Assembly: GCA_951812825.1 (NCBI GenBank)
Contig: OX638324.1
Coordinates: 316,977-380,976 of the forward strand
DNA length: 64,000 nucleotides
Direction: 5' to 3'
From: an uncultured Dehalococcoidia bacterium
GTDB lineage: Bacteria; Chloroflexota; Dehalococcoidia; Lucifugimonadales; GCA-2712585
Shown piece by piece: positions 42,318-51,000 of the stretch. Under the pieces are notes generated by a model, which searched no databases, was not told the origin of the DNA, and was given only the letters and a program-made list of their open reading frames with translations. The translations under genes and the position numbers were made by a program. Positions within the stretch are counted from its first letter, which is position 1. Each line of letters begins with the position of its first letter.

Positions 42318-43283
42318 ATGCCCGCAGAGCGTAAGCCCGGATACGACATGCCCTACTACGACTGGTCGCCCCTGCCGGAACGTCCCCCGCTGAAGTGGCC
42401 GAACGACGCCAGGGTGGCCCTCTGCGTCATCCTCAGTATGGACCACTACCAGTGGAAGCCCACCAACGATTTTGTTAACGGCGGTATGCCCGGCTCCCAG
42501 CCGGACTGGGCCTACAAGGCTCCCGAGTCCCCCGGCGGTGTCAGCGGCGGCGGCCGCCCCTTCCCCGACGTCATCGGCTTCTCCATCCGCGAGTACGGCC
42601 CCCGCGTCGGCATCTTCCGCGTCCTCAAAATCCTCGATAAGTACGGCATCACCCCCACCATCGCCATCGACGCCCTGACCGCCGAGAATTACCCATACGT
42701 GGTCCGCACTCTCAAGGAGCGGGGCTGCGAATTCATGGCCCACGGCGTCGCCGTCAACCAGCTGCTCACCAGCAAGATGACCCCCGACCAGGAACGCGAC
42801 TACATCCGCCGTTCCATCGACGCCGTCACCCAGGCCACCGGCCAGGCCCCCAAGGGCTGGATGGGCGCAGAGTTCGGCGAGTCCGCTGAGACCGCCGCCA
42901 TCCTCGCCGACGAAGGCGTCAGCTACGTCTGCGACTGGCCCAACGACGACCACCCCTACCCCATGAACACCCCCACCGGCGACCTCTACTCCCTCCCCGT
43001 CAATCTCACTCTCGTGGACCTGCGCAGCCACTGGTACGGCCGCATCCACGTCGACACCTACGCCAAGATGATCATGGACTCCTTCGACGTTGTCTACCGC
43101 GAAGGCGCGGACACGGGCCGGATGCTGGTCCTCAACTTCCAGCCCTGGCTCATGGGCACCGGATTCCGCAGCAAGTATCTGGACCAGGCCCTCGGCCACA
43201 TCTGCAGGCACGGAGGAATCTGGAAGGCCTCCGCCGGCGAAATCGTCGACTACCACCGCAGCCTCTCCGCAACCAACGCGTAG
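42318..43283 (+). CDS. Polysaccharide-deacetylase-fold protein, PuuE-like (copy B, divergent)
   Basis: The 321-residue protein follows 93 bp after copy A, with GGAGGA before its ATG. The NodB-fold layout is retained: PLKWPNDARVALCVILSMDHYQW, the FSIREYGPRVGIFRVLKIL block, FMAHGVAVNQ in place of the usual HxxH, and a LNFQPWLMG segment near the C terminus. It is only distantly similar to copies A and C, so it probably acts on a different substrate or step. No export signal is present. Confidence 0.83.
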   Translation: MPAERKPGYDMPYYDWSPLPERPPLKWPNDARVALCVILSMDHYQWKPTNDFVNGGMPGSQPDWAYKAPESPGGVSGGGRPFPDVIGFSIREYGPRVGIFRVLKILDKYGITPTIAIDALTAENYPYVVRTLKERGCEFMAHGVAVNQLLTSKMTPDQERDYIRRSIDAVTQATGQAPKGWMGAEFGESAETAAILADEGVSYVCDWPNDDHPYPMNTPTGDLYSLPVNLTLVDLRSHWYGRIHVDTYAKMIMDSFDVVYREGADTGRMLVLNFQPWLMGTGFRSKYLDQALGHICRHGGIWKASAGEIVDYHRSLSATNA

Positions 43284-43378
43284 GCACTGTTCGCCAGACT
43301 CCATTCCCAGTATCCGTACGGGCGTCCCTTGTGGGGGCGCTCTCTCCCAACGCCAATCTCACAATAAAGGGAAAAGAA

Positions 43379-44707
43379 ATGGACGACTACCCCCCCGGCA
43401 TAGCAGTTCCTCCCCAGAGCTTCTACAAAGGCCTCGAAAGACTTGAGCCCGGCGGCTCCGTGCCCTACGACGAAGACCGCATCAACGTCATCGAAGCCAA
43501 GGCCCTCATCGATGGCACCGGCGCCCGCGCCGTCGACCACCCCGTCGTCGTCACCAAGGGCCGCCATATCTCTATCATCGACCGCCAGGGACAGATTGCC
43601 CTTCCCGAAGGCCCCAATGTCCACCACTACAGCTTCCCGGACGGCTACCTCCTCCCCGGCCTCATCGACTCCCACACCCACCTCATGTTCGGCGTCGCCG
43701 GTGCCAGCTACGAGGACGTTATCGAAAACGACTCCGACGAAGTCATGCTCCTCCGCGCCGCCCAGAACGCCATGATCCACCTGAAGGCCGGCGTCACCAC
43801 CCTCCGCGAGAACGGCGCCCGCAACAAGGTCACCTTCAACCTCAGGGAAGGCGCCCGCCGCGGCTACGTCACCGCCCCCCGCATGCTCCTCTGCGGCCGC
43901 CCCGTCACCGTCACCGGCGGCCACTTCTACTGGTGCAACCAGCAGGCCGACGGCGTGGAAGGCGTCCGCGCCGCCGTGCGAGAGCTCGTCAAGGATGGCG
44001 CTGACCATATCAAAATCATGGCCTCCGGCGGCGGCACCGCCATCACAGACCTCCGCCGCCCCTCGTACACCGTCGAGGAACTCCGCGCCATCGTCGATGA
44101 GGCCCACAACATGGGTAAGCCTACCACCGCCCACTGCCTCGCCACCGGCAGCATCGTCAACGCCCTCGACGCCGGCGTCGACATGATCGAACACGCGGGA
44201 TTCATCGAGCCCGACGGCTCCTACAAGTTCGACCCCTACGTGGCGGAACGAATCGCCAAGCAGGGCACCTACGTCAGCCCCACCGTCCAGACCGGCTATC
44301 GCGGTATGGAAGCCCTGCTGAACAAGCAGGAACGCGAGGGCCTCTCCCCCATCGAAGAACAACGGCTGGAATGGACCAAGGCCAAGTGCGATAGCCAGAT
44401 GGAATTCCTCGGACGTCTCTATAAGGACTGGCAGGTCCCCATCGTCTCCGGCACCGACGCCATCTCCGCATTCGGCGACTACTGCATCGGCCTCGAAATC
44501 ATGGCCGAAGCGGGCATGAGCAACATGGAAGTCATCCGCTCCTCCACCAACCTCAACGCCCACGCCCTCGGCGCCGGAGAAATCGTCGGCTCCATCCAAG
44601 TCGGCAAGGACGCCGACCTCATCGTCGTCGACAAGAACCCCCTCGAAGACATCAAAGCCCTCCGCACCATGACCATGGTCATGCGCATGGGCAAGCGCAT
44701 CCTTTAG
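43379..44707 (+). CDS. Metal-dependent amidohydrolase (imidazolonepropionase/prolidase-like)
   Basis: From ATG 43379 with AAAGGGA upstream the product is 442 residues. It has the composite-domain amidohydrolase layout: a beta-sandwich N terminus, H99 and H101 in GLIDSHTHL, a lysine in HIKIMASGGG at the bridging position, histidines in TAHC and IEHAGF, the GTDAIS aspartate, and the closing GSIQVGKDADLIVVDKNP. It most resembles Xaa-Pro/imidazolonepropionase-like hydrolases. It follows the PuuE-like genes on the same strand, suggesting a catabolic unit for cyclic amides. Confidence 0.88.
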   Translation: MDDYPPGIAVPPQSFYKGLERLEPGGSVPYDEDRINVIEAKALIDGTGARAVDHPVVVTKGRHISIIDRQGQIALPEGPNVHHYSFPDGYLLPGLIDSHTHLMFGVAGASYEDVIENDSDEVMLLRAAQNAMIHLKAGVTTLRENGARNKVTFNLREGARRGYVTAPRMLLCGRPVTVTGGHFYWCNQQADGVEGVRAAVRELVKDGADHIKIMASGGGTAITDLRRPSYTVEELRAIVDEAHNMGKPTTAHCLATGSIVNALDAGVDMIEHAGFIEPDGSYKFDPYVAERIAKQGTYVSPTVQTGYRGMEALLNKQEREGLSPIEEQRLEWTKAKCDSQMEFLGRLYKDWQVPIVSGTDAISAFGDYCIGLEIMAEAGMSNMEVIRSSTNLNAHALGAGEIVGSIQVGKDADLIVVDKNPLEDIKALRTMTMVMRMGKRIL

Positions 44708-44802
44708 GACAGTGCCACAACCTCGGTTCCATGCTGAAGTGCCCACATAGAGATTCGACATCCTGGCTTGCGAAGGTTCTGGCATCAGGGCGACGCAAAG
44801 CC

Positions 44803-44880
44803 GTCATTCCGGCAGAAGCCGGAATCCATCTTGTCCCTTCCCCCTCGATGGGGGAAGGTTGGGATGGGGGTGAAAGAGGT
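44803..44880. repeat. CCGGAATCC palindrome followed by a GGGGGAAGGTTGGGATGGG segment
   Basis: The palindrome lies at 44803-44829. The next segment, around 44836-44875, recurs near 63408-63446 and in part near 42239-42258. No gene is supported here. Confidence 0.65.
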
Positions 44881-44934
44881 AAAGTGTCTTCCGAAATTGC
44901 TAAGAATGCCTGATGAACTAACAAGGAACCAGCT

Positions 44935-45189
44935 ATGATTAGCTACCCCGCCCTCCTTGACGGAAAAAGGGGCTCCTATGGCGTTGTTTTCCCCGACATC
45001 CCCGGAGTCGGCGCAATGGGACACACAATCGCCAAGGCAATCGCTAATGCAGAGAGCGTCCTGCGAGACTACGTCATCGAAACGAAATGGAATGGAACCG
45101 AACTAGCGACGCCAACTCAGCTTTGCTCTATCCAAATTCTCGAAGGAAATCACTTGGTTAAAATTACCCTAATCCCCCCAAGAGGCTGA
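44935..45189 (+). CDS. HicB-like small protein, coupled to a deacetylase gene
   Basis: The 84-residue product has the HicB-type domain: YPALLDGKRGSYGVVFPDIPG followed by the helix HTIAKAIANAESVLRDYV. No HicA toxin gene is visible. Its stop is only 2 bp before the ATG of the next deacetylase gene, whose GAGG ribosome site lies within this reading frame, so the two are co-translated. A solitary HicB-like protein can be a regulator rather than an antitoxin. Confidence 0.72.
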   Translation: MISYPALLDGKRGSYGVVFPDIPGVGAMGHTIAKAIANAESVLRDYVIETKWNGTELATPTQLCSIQILEGNHLVKITLIPPRG

Positions 45190-45191
45190 CC

Positions 45192-46115
45192 ATGCTTGAA
45201 CCCAACCTCTCTCCCTACGCCCCTATCATCGACCGCCCCGTCCTCCGCTGGCCCAACAACGCCCGTATCGCCGTTTGGGTAGCCCCCAACATCGAGTTCA
45301 AGGACTACGTCCCTTCACCTAACGACGGCAAGGGCGGTTTCTACCGCACCTCCTACGACCGGACCCCAATCCCCGACGTCATGACCTACGGCAACCACGA
45401 CTACGGCAACCGCGTCTGCGTCTGGCGAATGCTGGAGGTCTTCGACAGCCTCAACATCAAGTGCACCGTCTCCCTCAACGAAGGCGTCCTCGACCTCTTC
45501 CCCGAAATCCGCGACGCCTTGGTCAAGCGCGACTACGACTACATGTCCCACGGCATCTTCAACAACCGCTACCTTAACCACCTCTCCATCGACGAGGAGC
45601 GCGCCTTCTTCAAGGACTGCGTCGATTCCCTCTACCGCCACACCGGCAAGAAGCTCAAGGGTATGCTGACCCCCGGCGTCTCTCCCACCGCCAACACGCC
45701 AGACCTCATGGCCGAGGCTGGGCTCATCTACAACGCCGATTGGGGCCACGACGACCAGCCCTTCCCCATGAACGCCAAATCCGGCCGTCTCATCTCCATG
45801 CCCTACAACCTCGACCTGAACGACGGCACCTTCAACCGCTTCGGCTGCCCAGCGGATTACTGGGCCCAGTGCCTCAAGGACCAGTTCGACGTGATGTACG
45901 CCGAGGGCGAGCACAACGCCACCCAGATCTGCGTCTCCCTGCACCCCGCCCTTGCCGGCCACCCCAGCCGCATCGACCACCTGAACGACGCCCTCTCATA
46001 CATGCTTTCCCACGAAGGCGTCTGGCAGGCCACCGCCGACGAAATGGCCCAGCACTACCTCGACAACTACTACGACGAAATGGTCGCCCACCTAAACCAA
46101 CGAGACTACCGATAA
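45192..46115 (+). CDS. Polysaccharide-deacetylase-fold protein, PuuE-like (copy C)
   Basis: The 307-residue protein equals copy A in length and shares most of its blocks, such as NDGKGGF, YDYMSHGIFNNRYL, NADWGHDDQPFPM and the closing HEGVWQATADEMAQHYLDNYYD. The same loss of classical metal ligands is seen. The duplication with copy A brackets copy B, the amidohydrolase and the HicB-like gene. The two copies have diverged enough that a recent event is excluded. Confidence 0.83.
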   Translation: MLEPNLSPYAPIIDRPVLRWPNNARIAVWVAPNIEFKDYVPSPNDGKGGFYRTSYDRTPIPDVMTYGNHDYGNRVCVWRMLEVFDSLNIKCTVSLNEGVLDLFPEIRDALVKRDYDYMSHGIFNNRYLNHLSIDEERAFFKDCVDSLYRHTGKKLKGMLTPGVSPTANTPDLMAEAGLIYNADWGHDDQPFPMNAKSGRLISMPYNLDLNDGTFNRFGCPADYWAQCLKDQFDVMYAEGEHNATQICVSLHPALAGHPSRIDHLNDALSYMLSHEGVWQATADEMAQHYLDNYYDEMVAHLNQRDYR

Positions 46116-46135
46116 GATGCGCGGCCCTACCAGCC

Positions 46136-46162
46136 GTCATTCCAGCGAAAGCCGGAATTCAG
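46136..46162. repeat. CCGGAAT dispersed palindrome
   Basis: A GTCATTCCAGCGAAAGCCGGAATTCAG copy between convergent genes, slightly degenerate. Confidence 0.7.
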
Positions 46163-46174
46163 CCGTTCCTCAAA

Positions 46175-46771
46175 TTATAGCCCGAGCAGTTGCCTCTTCT
46201 TCGTGTCGAACTCTTCCTGTGTAAGGATGCCGCGTTCTAAAAGACTTGCGAACTTTTCGATTTCTTCAGCCGCTGAAAGCACTGACTCGGCCTTTCGATT
46301 CGTCTGCTGAGCCATCTCAGCATGTAGATCTTCCACATAATGCCTGACACTATCGGCGAATAGCTTTGCTGAATCCTTGGGCATGATGTCTTCAATTCGC
46401 CAGCCAGCTCGTCCTAGTCCAGTTATTTGTACACCCCCAGAAAGCATCCCGGTACTATGCGTTATTCCTTCAATGCTTCTGTAAGGCATCTCTGATACTT
46501 CTTTGCTGCCTAGTATCCCCTTGTCCAGAAAGATTACTCTCTTACTAGTCGCCACTGCCACGCCACTGTGTTTGTGAAGACGATTTGTATCCTGCTCAGC
46601 CCTGTAAGTGCCGCCAACCAAAGCAGTTATATCCTCGCCTTGATCAAGGATGTCATAGAGCATCTTTCGCTCACCACCGTGCATTCGCTTGTCACCGCGA
46701 AATGTTCCCCATCCTTTTGGCATAACCGAGTACCACTGTTCATCAATGCGCTTTTCTTCAACTGAAGTCAT
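46175..46771 (-). CDS. Bacterial PH-domain protein with C-terminal SHOCT
   Basis: The 198-residue protein starts after a GGAGGCGAG site. Residues about 40-140 look like a bacterial pleckstrin-homology domain of the YvbH/PH_2 kind (GVAVATSKRVIFLDKG, SMPYRSIEGITHSTGM-like pattern). Residues 168-198 form a SHOCT motif (FASLLERGILTQEEFDTKK), a short helical oligomerisation module. Such proteins are cytoplasmic and of unknown role. It stands alone. Confidence 0.8.
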   Translation of the reverse strand: MTSVEEKRIDEQWYSVMPKGWGTFRGDKRMHGGERKMLYDILDQGEDITALVGGTYRAEQDTNRLHKHSGVAVATSKRVIFLDKGILGSKEVSEMPYRSIEGITHSTGMLSGGVQITGLGRAGWRIEDIMPKDSAKLFADSVRHYVEDLHAEMAQQTNRKAESVLSAAEEIEKFASLLERGILTQEEFDTKKRQLLGL

Positions 46772-47196
46772 CTCGCCTCCAATTCACTTAACCGATTGCA
46801 TCGTAATCCGGACTCTCAAAGTTTTCTGTGCCTTCTATCAGCTTCCCTGATTCACAATGATATCAATTGGGGAAAATCTTGCAAGTGTTCAATGTTTGAC
46901 GATTCTCTAGAGAAATGAGTAATGTGCCCCTCACAGTTTCTTGGCAAAATGCTTGAATCTACATGAGAAGCAACGTCACCGATTCACACACTCCCACAGT
47001 GCTAATCCCTACGAGTGATTGGCCGTTCATTTCACGGAAATGAGATACAGGAATAGTCTCAACCGTTCCTACAATGCCAAGTCCTAGAGCGCATTAGTGT
47101 AGTTCCACAGCCCACCCTCCCAAACACCCCCATTCTTGACTACCCCCCAAAACCACGGATATCATTACCAAAACTCTCAATCAAAAGGACGAAAAC
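46772..47196. other. 424-bp intergenic region without recognised features
   Basis: No gene, repeat family or hairpin was recognised. It is more AT-rich than the neighbouring coding sequence and contains the divergent promoters expected for the two flanking genes, which I cannot place with confidence. Confidence 0.5.
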
Positions 47197-48612
47197 ATGG
47201 CTAACAAGGACATCGCTCTCATGGCCCACCTCATGCGACGGGCCGGCTTCGGCGCCGACAGGGACGAACTCGAACGCCGCGTCGCCAAGGGCTACGAGGC
47301 CACCGTCGAAGAACTTCTCGACCCCGAAGCCCACGGCATCCCCGAACTCGACACCGACGAACTCTTCCGCATGACTCCCGGCTTCAAAGTGCCCGCCAAC
47401 CCGGAGAATATGTCCGGCTACTGGATGTACCGCTTCATTAACACACCGCGCCCCTTGGAGGAAAAGATTGCCCTCCTCTGGCACCACATCTTTGCCACCG
47501 GCAACGCCAAGGTCGCCAGCCCCCTGGAGATGACCCTCCAGATTGACCTCTTCCGCGACATCGGCATGGGCGACTATCGCACCATGCTGCTGGAGCTGTC
47601 CAGGAATCCCGCCATGATCTTCTGGCTCGACAACAACGAGAACCACAAGGACGCCCCCAACGAGAACTGGGGCCGCGAGCTCCTGGAGCTCTTCTCAATG
47701 GGTCAGGGCCACTATACCGAGGAGGACGTCAAGGAGTGCGCCCGCGCCTTCACCGGCTGGACCATCGGCCCCACCCTCCCTGGCGTCCTCTACAACCGCT
47801 TTCCCTGGGAGTTCAAGTACGACCCCGACGACCATGATGACACCGAAAAAACCTTCCTCGGCGAGACGGGCCGATTCAACGGCGAGGACATCATCGACAT
47901 TATCCTCAAGCATCCCGCCACTCCCCGGTTCGTCGCCCGCCACCTCTACAACTTCTTCGTTGCCGACGAAGTTCAGGTGCCCAGCTGGCTCGACGAGCCG
48001 CCCCGCGACCCGGAGGCCATCGACACCCTCGCCGAAACTCTGGTCTCCTCTGGCTACAACATCCGCGAGACTCTCCGCGTCCTGTTCAACTCCGACTTCT
48101 TCAAGGACGAAAGCGTCTGGTTCGAAAAGGTTAAGAGTCCCACCGAGCTCGTTGTCAGCACCATGCGGCTTACCCAGGACTTCAAGGACTATCGCCCCGG
48201 CTTCTTTGAAATCGCCATGGAACCCTCCATCCAGGGCCAGGCCATCCTCAATCCGCCCAGCGTGGAGGGCTGGCACACCGGCCACGAGTGGATCGACAGC
48301 GGCGCCCTCCTCCAGCGCATCAACTTCGCCGCCGATAGAATCGGCGACCCCAACCTCCCCGGCGTACAGAACATCGTCGAAAGACTTTCCCGCCAGGGCA
48401 CCCTATCCCCCACGGAACTCGTCGACGGCTGCCTGGACCTCCTCGGCCCCATAACCGTCGCCGAAGGCACCCGCAGCCAGCTTGTTGCCCATGCCGAAAC
48501 GGAGGGTGACCTCCACCGCGGCGAAACCGAGGAGGAGCACGTGGCATTCGCCAACCGCGTAGCCACCATGCTCAAACTCATCACCTCCTGCCGCGAATTC
48601 CAGATGGCCTGA
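47197..48612 (+). CDS. DUF1800 family protein, third copy
   Basis: The 471-residue protein is closest to the copy at 17800, sharing LMAHLMRRAGFGADRDELE, the PEAHGIPEL segment, GRELLELFSMGQGHYTEEDV and PPSVEGWHTGHEWIDSGALL. A weak AAAAGGACG site precedes the ATG. No signal peptide or Tat motif is seen. Two NHL propeller genes follow on the same strand. Confidence 0.9.
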   Translation: MANKDIALMAHLMRRAGFGADRDELERRVAKGYEATVEELLDPEAHGIPELDTDELFRMTPGFKVPANPENMSGYWMYRFINTPRPLEEKIALLWHHIFATGNAKVASPLEMTLQIDLFRDIGMGDYRTMLLELSRNPAMIFWLDNNENHKDAPNENWGRELLELFSMGQGHYTEEDVKECARAFTGWTIGPTLPGVLYNRFPWEFKYDPDDHDDTEKTFLGETGRFNGEDIIDIILKHPATPRFVARHLYNFFVADEVQVPSWLDEPPRDPEAIDTLAETLVSSGYNIRETLRVLFNSDFFKDESVWFEKVKSPTELVVSTMRLTQDFKDYRPGFFEIAMEPSIQGQAILNPPSVEGWHTGHEWIDSGALLQRINFAADRIGDPNLPGVQNIVERLSRQGTLSPTELVDGCLDLLGPITVAEGTRSQLVAHAETEGDLHRGETEEEHVAFANRVATMLKLITSCREFQMA

Positions 48613-48620
48613 CCTTTACA

Positions 48621-48674
48621 TGTCATTCTGAACGCAGCAGAAGGCCTGGTAGGGGCGGGTTTCAAACCCGCCTG
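48621..48674. repeat. Dispersed repeats between DUF1800 and NHL genes
   Basis: A partial GTCATTCTGAACGCAGCAGAAGG element (48621-48643) is followed by a GTAGGGGCGGGTTTCAAACCCGCC palindrome (48649-48674). The hairpin could attenuate transcription between the paired genes. Confidence 0.7.
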
Positions 48675-48750
48675 CTCCTCCTAGGAAATACCCGCCATTC
48701 CCGCCTCCCCTCTTAAGCCTCTCATCCCGAAAACAAACAGGAGAAAAATC

Positions 48751-49749
48751 TTGGAAGCAACAACCGCCCGCGGCCGTAAGTTCAGCTACAGCCACACCCT
48801 CGGAAACCTCACCATCTTCCGCTATCCCGTCGACGTGGGCCTAGACGCAGACAACAACGTCTACGTGGTCAATCGCGGCCACGACGGCGACTGGGTCTTC
48901 GGCGTCAACAAGATTACCATCGACGAAGACGAAATCGGTCGTTTCGGCGGTGAGGGCGATACCGACGGCCGCTTCCGCTGGCCCACTTCCATCGTCATCG
49001 ACAGCCAGCGACTCGCCTACGTGGCCGACGAATGGCACAACCGCATCTCCATCTTCGACACTACCGTGGACTTCAACGGCGGCGATGTCGAAGAAGGTAA
49101 TTTCCTGCGAAAGTGGGGCGTCCCCGGCCCCGAACCCGGACAGCTTGGCGCTCCCGCCGGCATGGTCCTCGACGACAACGAAGACCTCTACATCACCGAA
49201 CAGGGCAACAACCGCGTCTCCAAGTTCACCCGCGAGGGCGAATTCCTCATGACCTTCGGCGGCCCCGGCGCCGGCCCAGGCCAGTTCAATAGGCCCTGGG
49301 GTATAGCCATCGACGGCGAAGGCAACCTCTATGTCGCCGACTGGAACAACCACCGCATCCAGAAGTTCACCTCCGCAGGCGAATTCCTGCAGGTTATCGG
49401 CGAACCTGGCCAAGGTCCCGGCCAACTCCGTCGACCCAGCGACGTCGCCGTAGACGCAGATGGTGACATCTATGTCACCGACTGGGGTCAGAGTAAGGTC
49501 GAGGTCTACGACGCCGACGGTGCACACCTCACCACCCTCTACGGCGACCACAACAAGCTCTCCCCCCGCAGCCAGAAGTACCTGGAGTTGAACACCGTCG
49601 ACAGCGAAAAGCGCGCCCTGGTCACCGACTTTGACCCCGAGCGCTACTTCAACACCCCAACCGCCGTCGAGGTAGACCGGGATGGCCGCATCATCATCGT
49701 CGACAACATCCGCCTCCGCCTCCAGGTCTACCGCAAAGAGATGGCCTAG
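48751..49749 (+). CDS. NHL-repeat beta-propeller protein (partner of DUF1800), third set, first
   Basis: The start is TTG at 48751, with CAGGAGA 6-7 bases upstream and no ATG nearby. The 332-residue product has about six NHL repeats, for example PTSIVIDSQRLAYVADEWHN and PWGIAIDGEGNLYVADWNNH, and a closing LQVYRKE as in all paralogues. It has no export signal. It is a tandem duplicate of the next gene, with exactly the same length. Confidence 0.87.
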   Translation: MEATTARGRKFSYSHTLGNLTIFRYPVDVGLDADNNVYVVNRGHDGDWVFGVNKITIDEDEIGRFGGEGDTDGRFRWPTSIVIDSQRLAYVADEWHNRISIFDTTVDFNGGDVEEGNFLRKWGVPGPEPGQLGAPAGMVLDDNEDLYITEQGNNRVSKFTREGEFLMTFGGPGAGPGQFNRPWGIAIDGEGNLYVADWNNHRIQKFTSAGEFLQVIGEPGQGPGQLRRPSDVAVDADGDIYVTDWGQSKVEVYDADGAHLTTLYGDHNKLSPRSQKYLELNTVDSEKRALVTDFDPERYFNTPTAVEVDRDGRIIIVDNIRLRLQVYRKEMA

Positions 49750-49928
49750 CCCATACACACTCCCATCATTCCCACGCAAAGTCTGCCCTCGCGAAGGCGG
49801 GGGCCGGAATCCATCCGCTCTATCCGACAACCCACCCGTAGGGACGTGCCTTGTGGGGGCCCGTCCCGCTACCCGCATCCGTAGCAGCGGGTCCAAACCC
49901 GCCCGCCAACCCAAATAGGAGAACCACC

Positions 49929-50927
49929 CTGGAAGCAATAGCCGTTCGCGGCAGAGAATTCACCTACAGCCACACCATCGGCAACGCCGCTGTCTTCAAT
50001 TACCCCGTCCATCTCTGCCTGGACTCCGACAACATCCTCTACGTCGTTAACCGTGGCCACGACGGTGAGTGGATCTTCGGCATCAACAAGATCGCCGTCG
50101 ACGAGACGGAAATCGGCAAGTTCGGCGGCTACGGCGAGTCCGAGGGACGCTTCATCTGGCCCACTGCCATTGCCGTCGACAGTCACGGCCTCGCCTACGT
50201 GGCCGACGAATGGCTCAACCGCATCTCCATTTTCGACACCACCGTTGAATTCAACGGCGCAGACATCGAAGAGAAAAACTTCCTCCGCAAGTGGGGCGTT
50301 GGCGGCTCAGAACCAGGACAACTTGGCGCTCCCGCCAGCCTCGTTCTCGACTCCAACGAAGACCTCTACATCACGGAACAGGGCAACAACCGCGTCTCCA
50401 AATTCACCCGCAACGGCGACTTCCTCCTGACCTTCGGCGGCCCCGGCTCCAGCCCAGGCCGGTTCGACAAACCCTGGGGCATAACCGTCGACAGGTACGA
50501 CAACGTCTACGTAGCCGATTGGGGCAACAACCGTGTCCAGAAGTTCACCCCGGAAGGCGAGTTCCTACAGACCATCGGCGAATCTGGCAGAGGCCCCGGC
50601 AAACTCCACCGCCCCAGCGACGTTGCCGTCGACTCCGACGGCGACGTCTACATCTGCGACTGGGGTCAGGACAAAGTCGAGGTCTATGACGCCGACGGTT
50701 CGCATCTAACCACCCTTTACGGCGATTCCAAAGAACTTTCCCCCCGCGGCGTCAAGTACCTTGAACTGAACATCGCCGACCTCGAAAAACGCCGCATGGT
50801 GACCAACTTCGAACCTGAATATCGCTTCACTCTGCCCACCGGCGTCGAGGTCGACCCCCAAGGCCGAATCTACGTCGTCGACAACATCCGCTTCCGCGTC
50901 CAGGTCTACCGCAAGGAGAAGACCTAA
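49929..50927 (+). CDS. NHL-repeat beta-propeller protein, third set, second; probable CTG start
   Basis: The family N terminus (EAIAVRGREFTYSHTIG) begins right after a CTG at 49929. AGGAG lies at 49917-49921, 7 bases upstream, matching the position in the tandem duplicate that starts with TTG. From this codon the gene is 999 bp, the same as its neighbour. An in-frame alternative start at 49851 would add 26 residues of repeat-derived, Pro-rich sequence without family similarity. The propeller has about six NHL blades and no signal peptide. Confidence 0.82.
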   Translation: MEAIAVRGREFTYSHTIGNAAVFNYPVHLCLDSDNILYVVNRGHDGEWIFGINKIAVDETEIGKFGGYGESEGRFIWPTAIAVDSHGLAYVADEWLNRISIFDTTVEFNGADIEEKNFLRKWGVGGSEPGQLGAPASLVLDSNEDLYITEQGNNRVSKFTRNGDFLLTFGGPGSSPGRFDKPWGITVDRYDNVYVADWGNNRVQKFTPEGEFLQTIGESGRGPGKLHRPSDVAVDSDGDVYICDWGQDKVEVYDADGSHLTTLYGDSKELSPRGVKYLELNIADLEKRRMVTNFEPEYRFTLPTGVEVDPQGRIYVVDNIRFRVQVYRKEKT

Positions 50928-51000
50928 CCAATCCCTTCCCCCTCCCTTTACAATTGATACTGGTCAAAGAAAAGAATCTCATCAATACAGGACTAAACCC

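Noticed and set aside
41583..43304. A 573-codon open frame on the minus strand
   Set aside because: It lies antisense to two well-supported deacetylase genes, and its Val/Gly/Asp-rich composition is what the opposite strand of GC-rich codons produces.
43250..44785. A 511-codon open frame on the minus strand
   Set aside because: Antisense to the amidohydrolase with all its metal ligands; same composition artefact.
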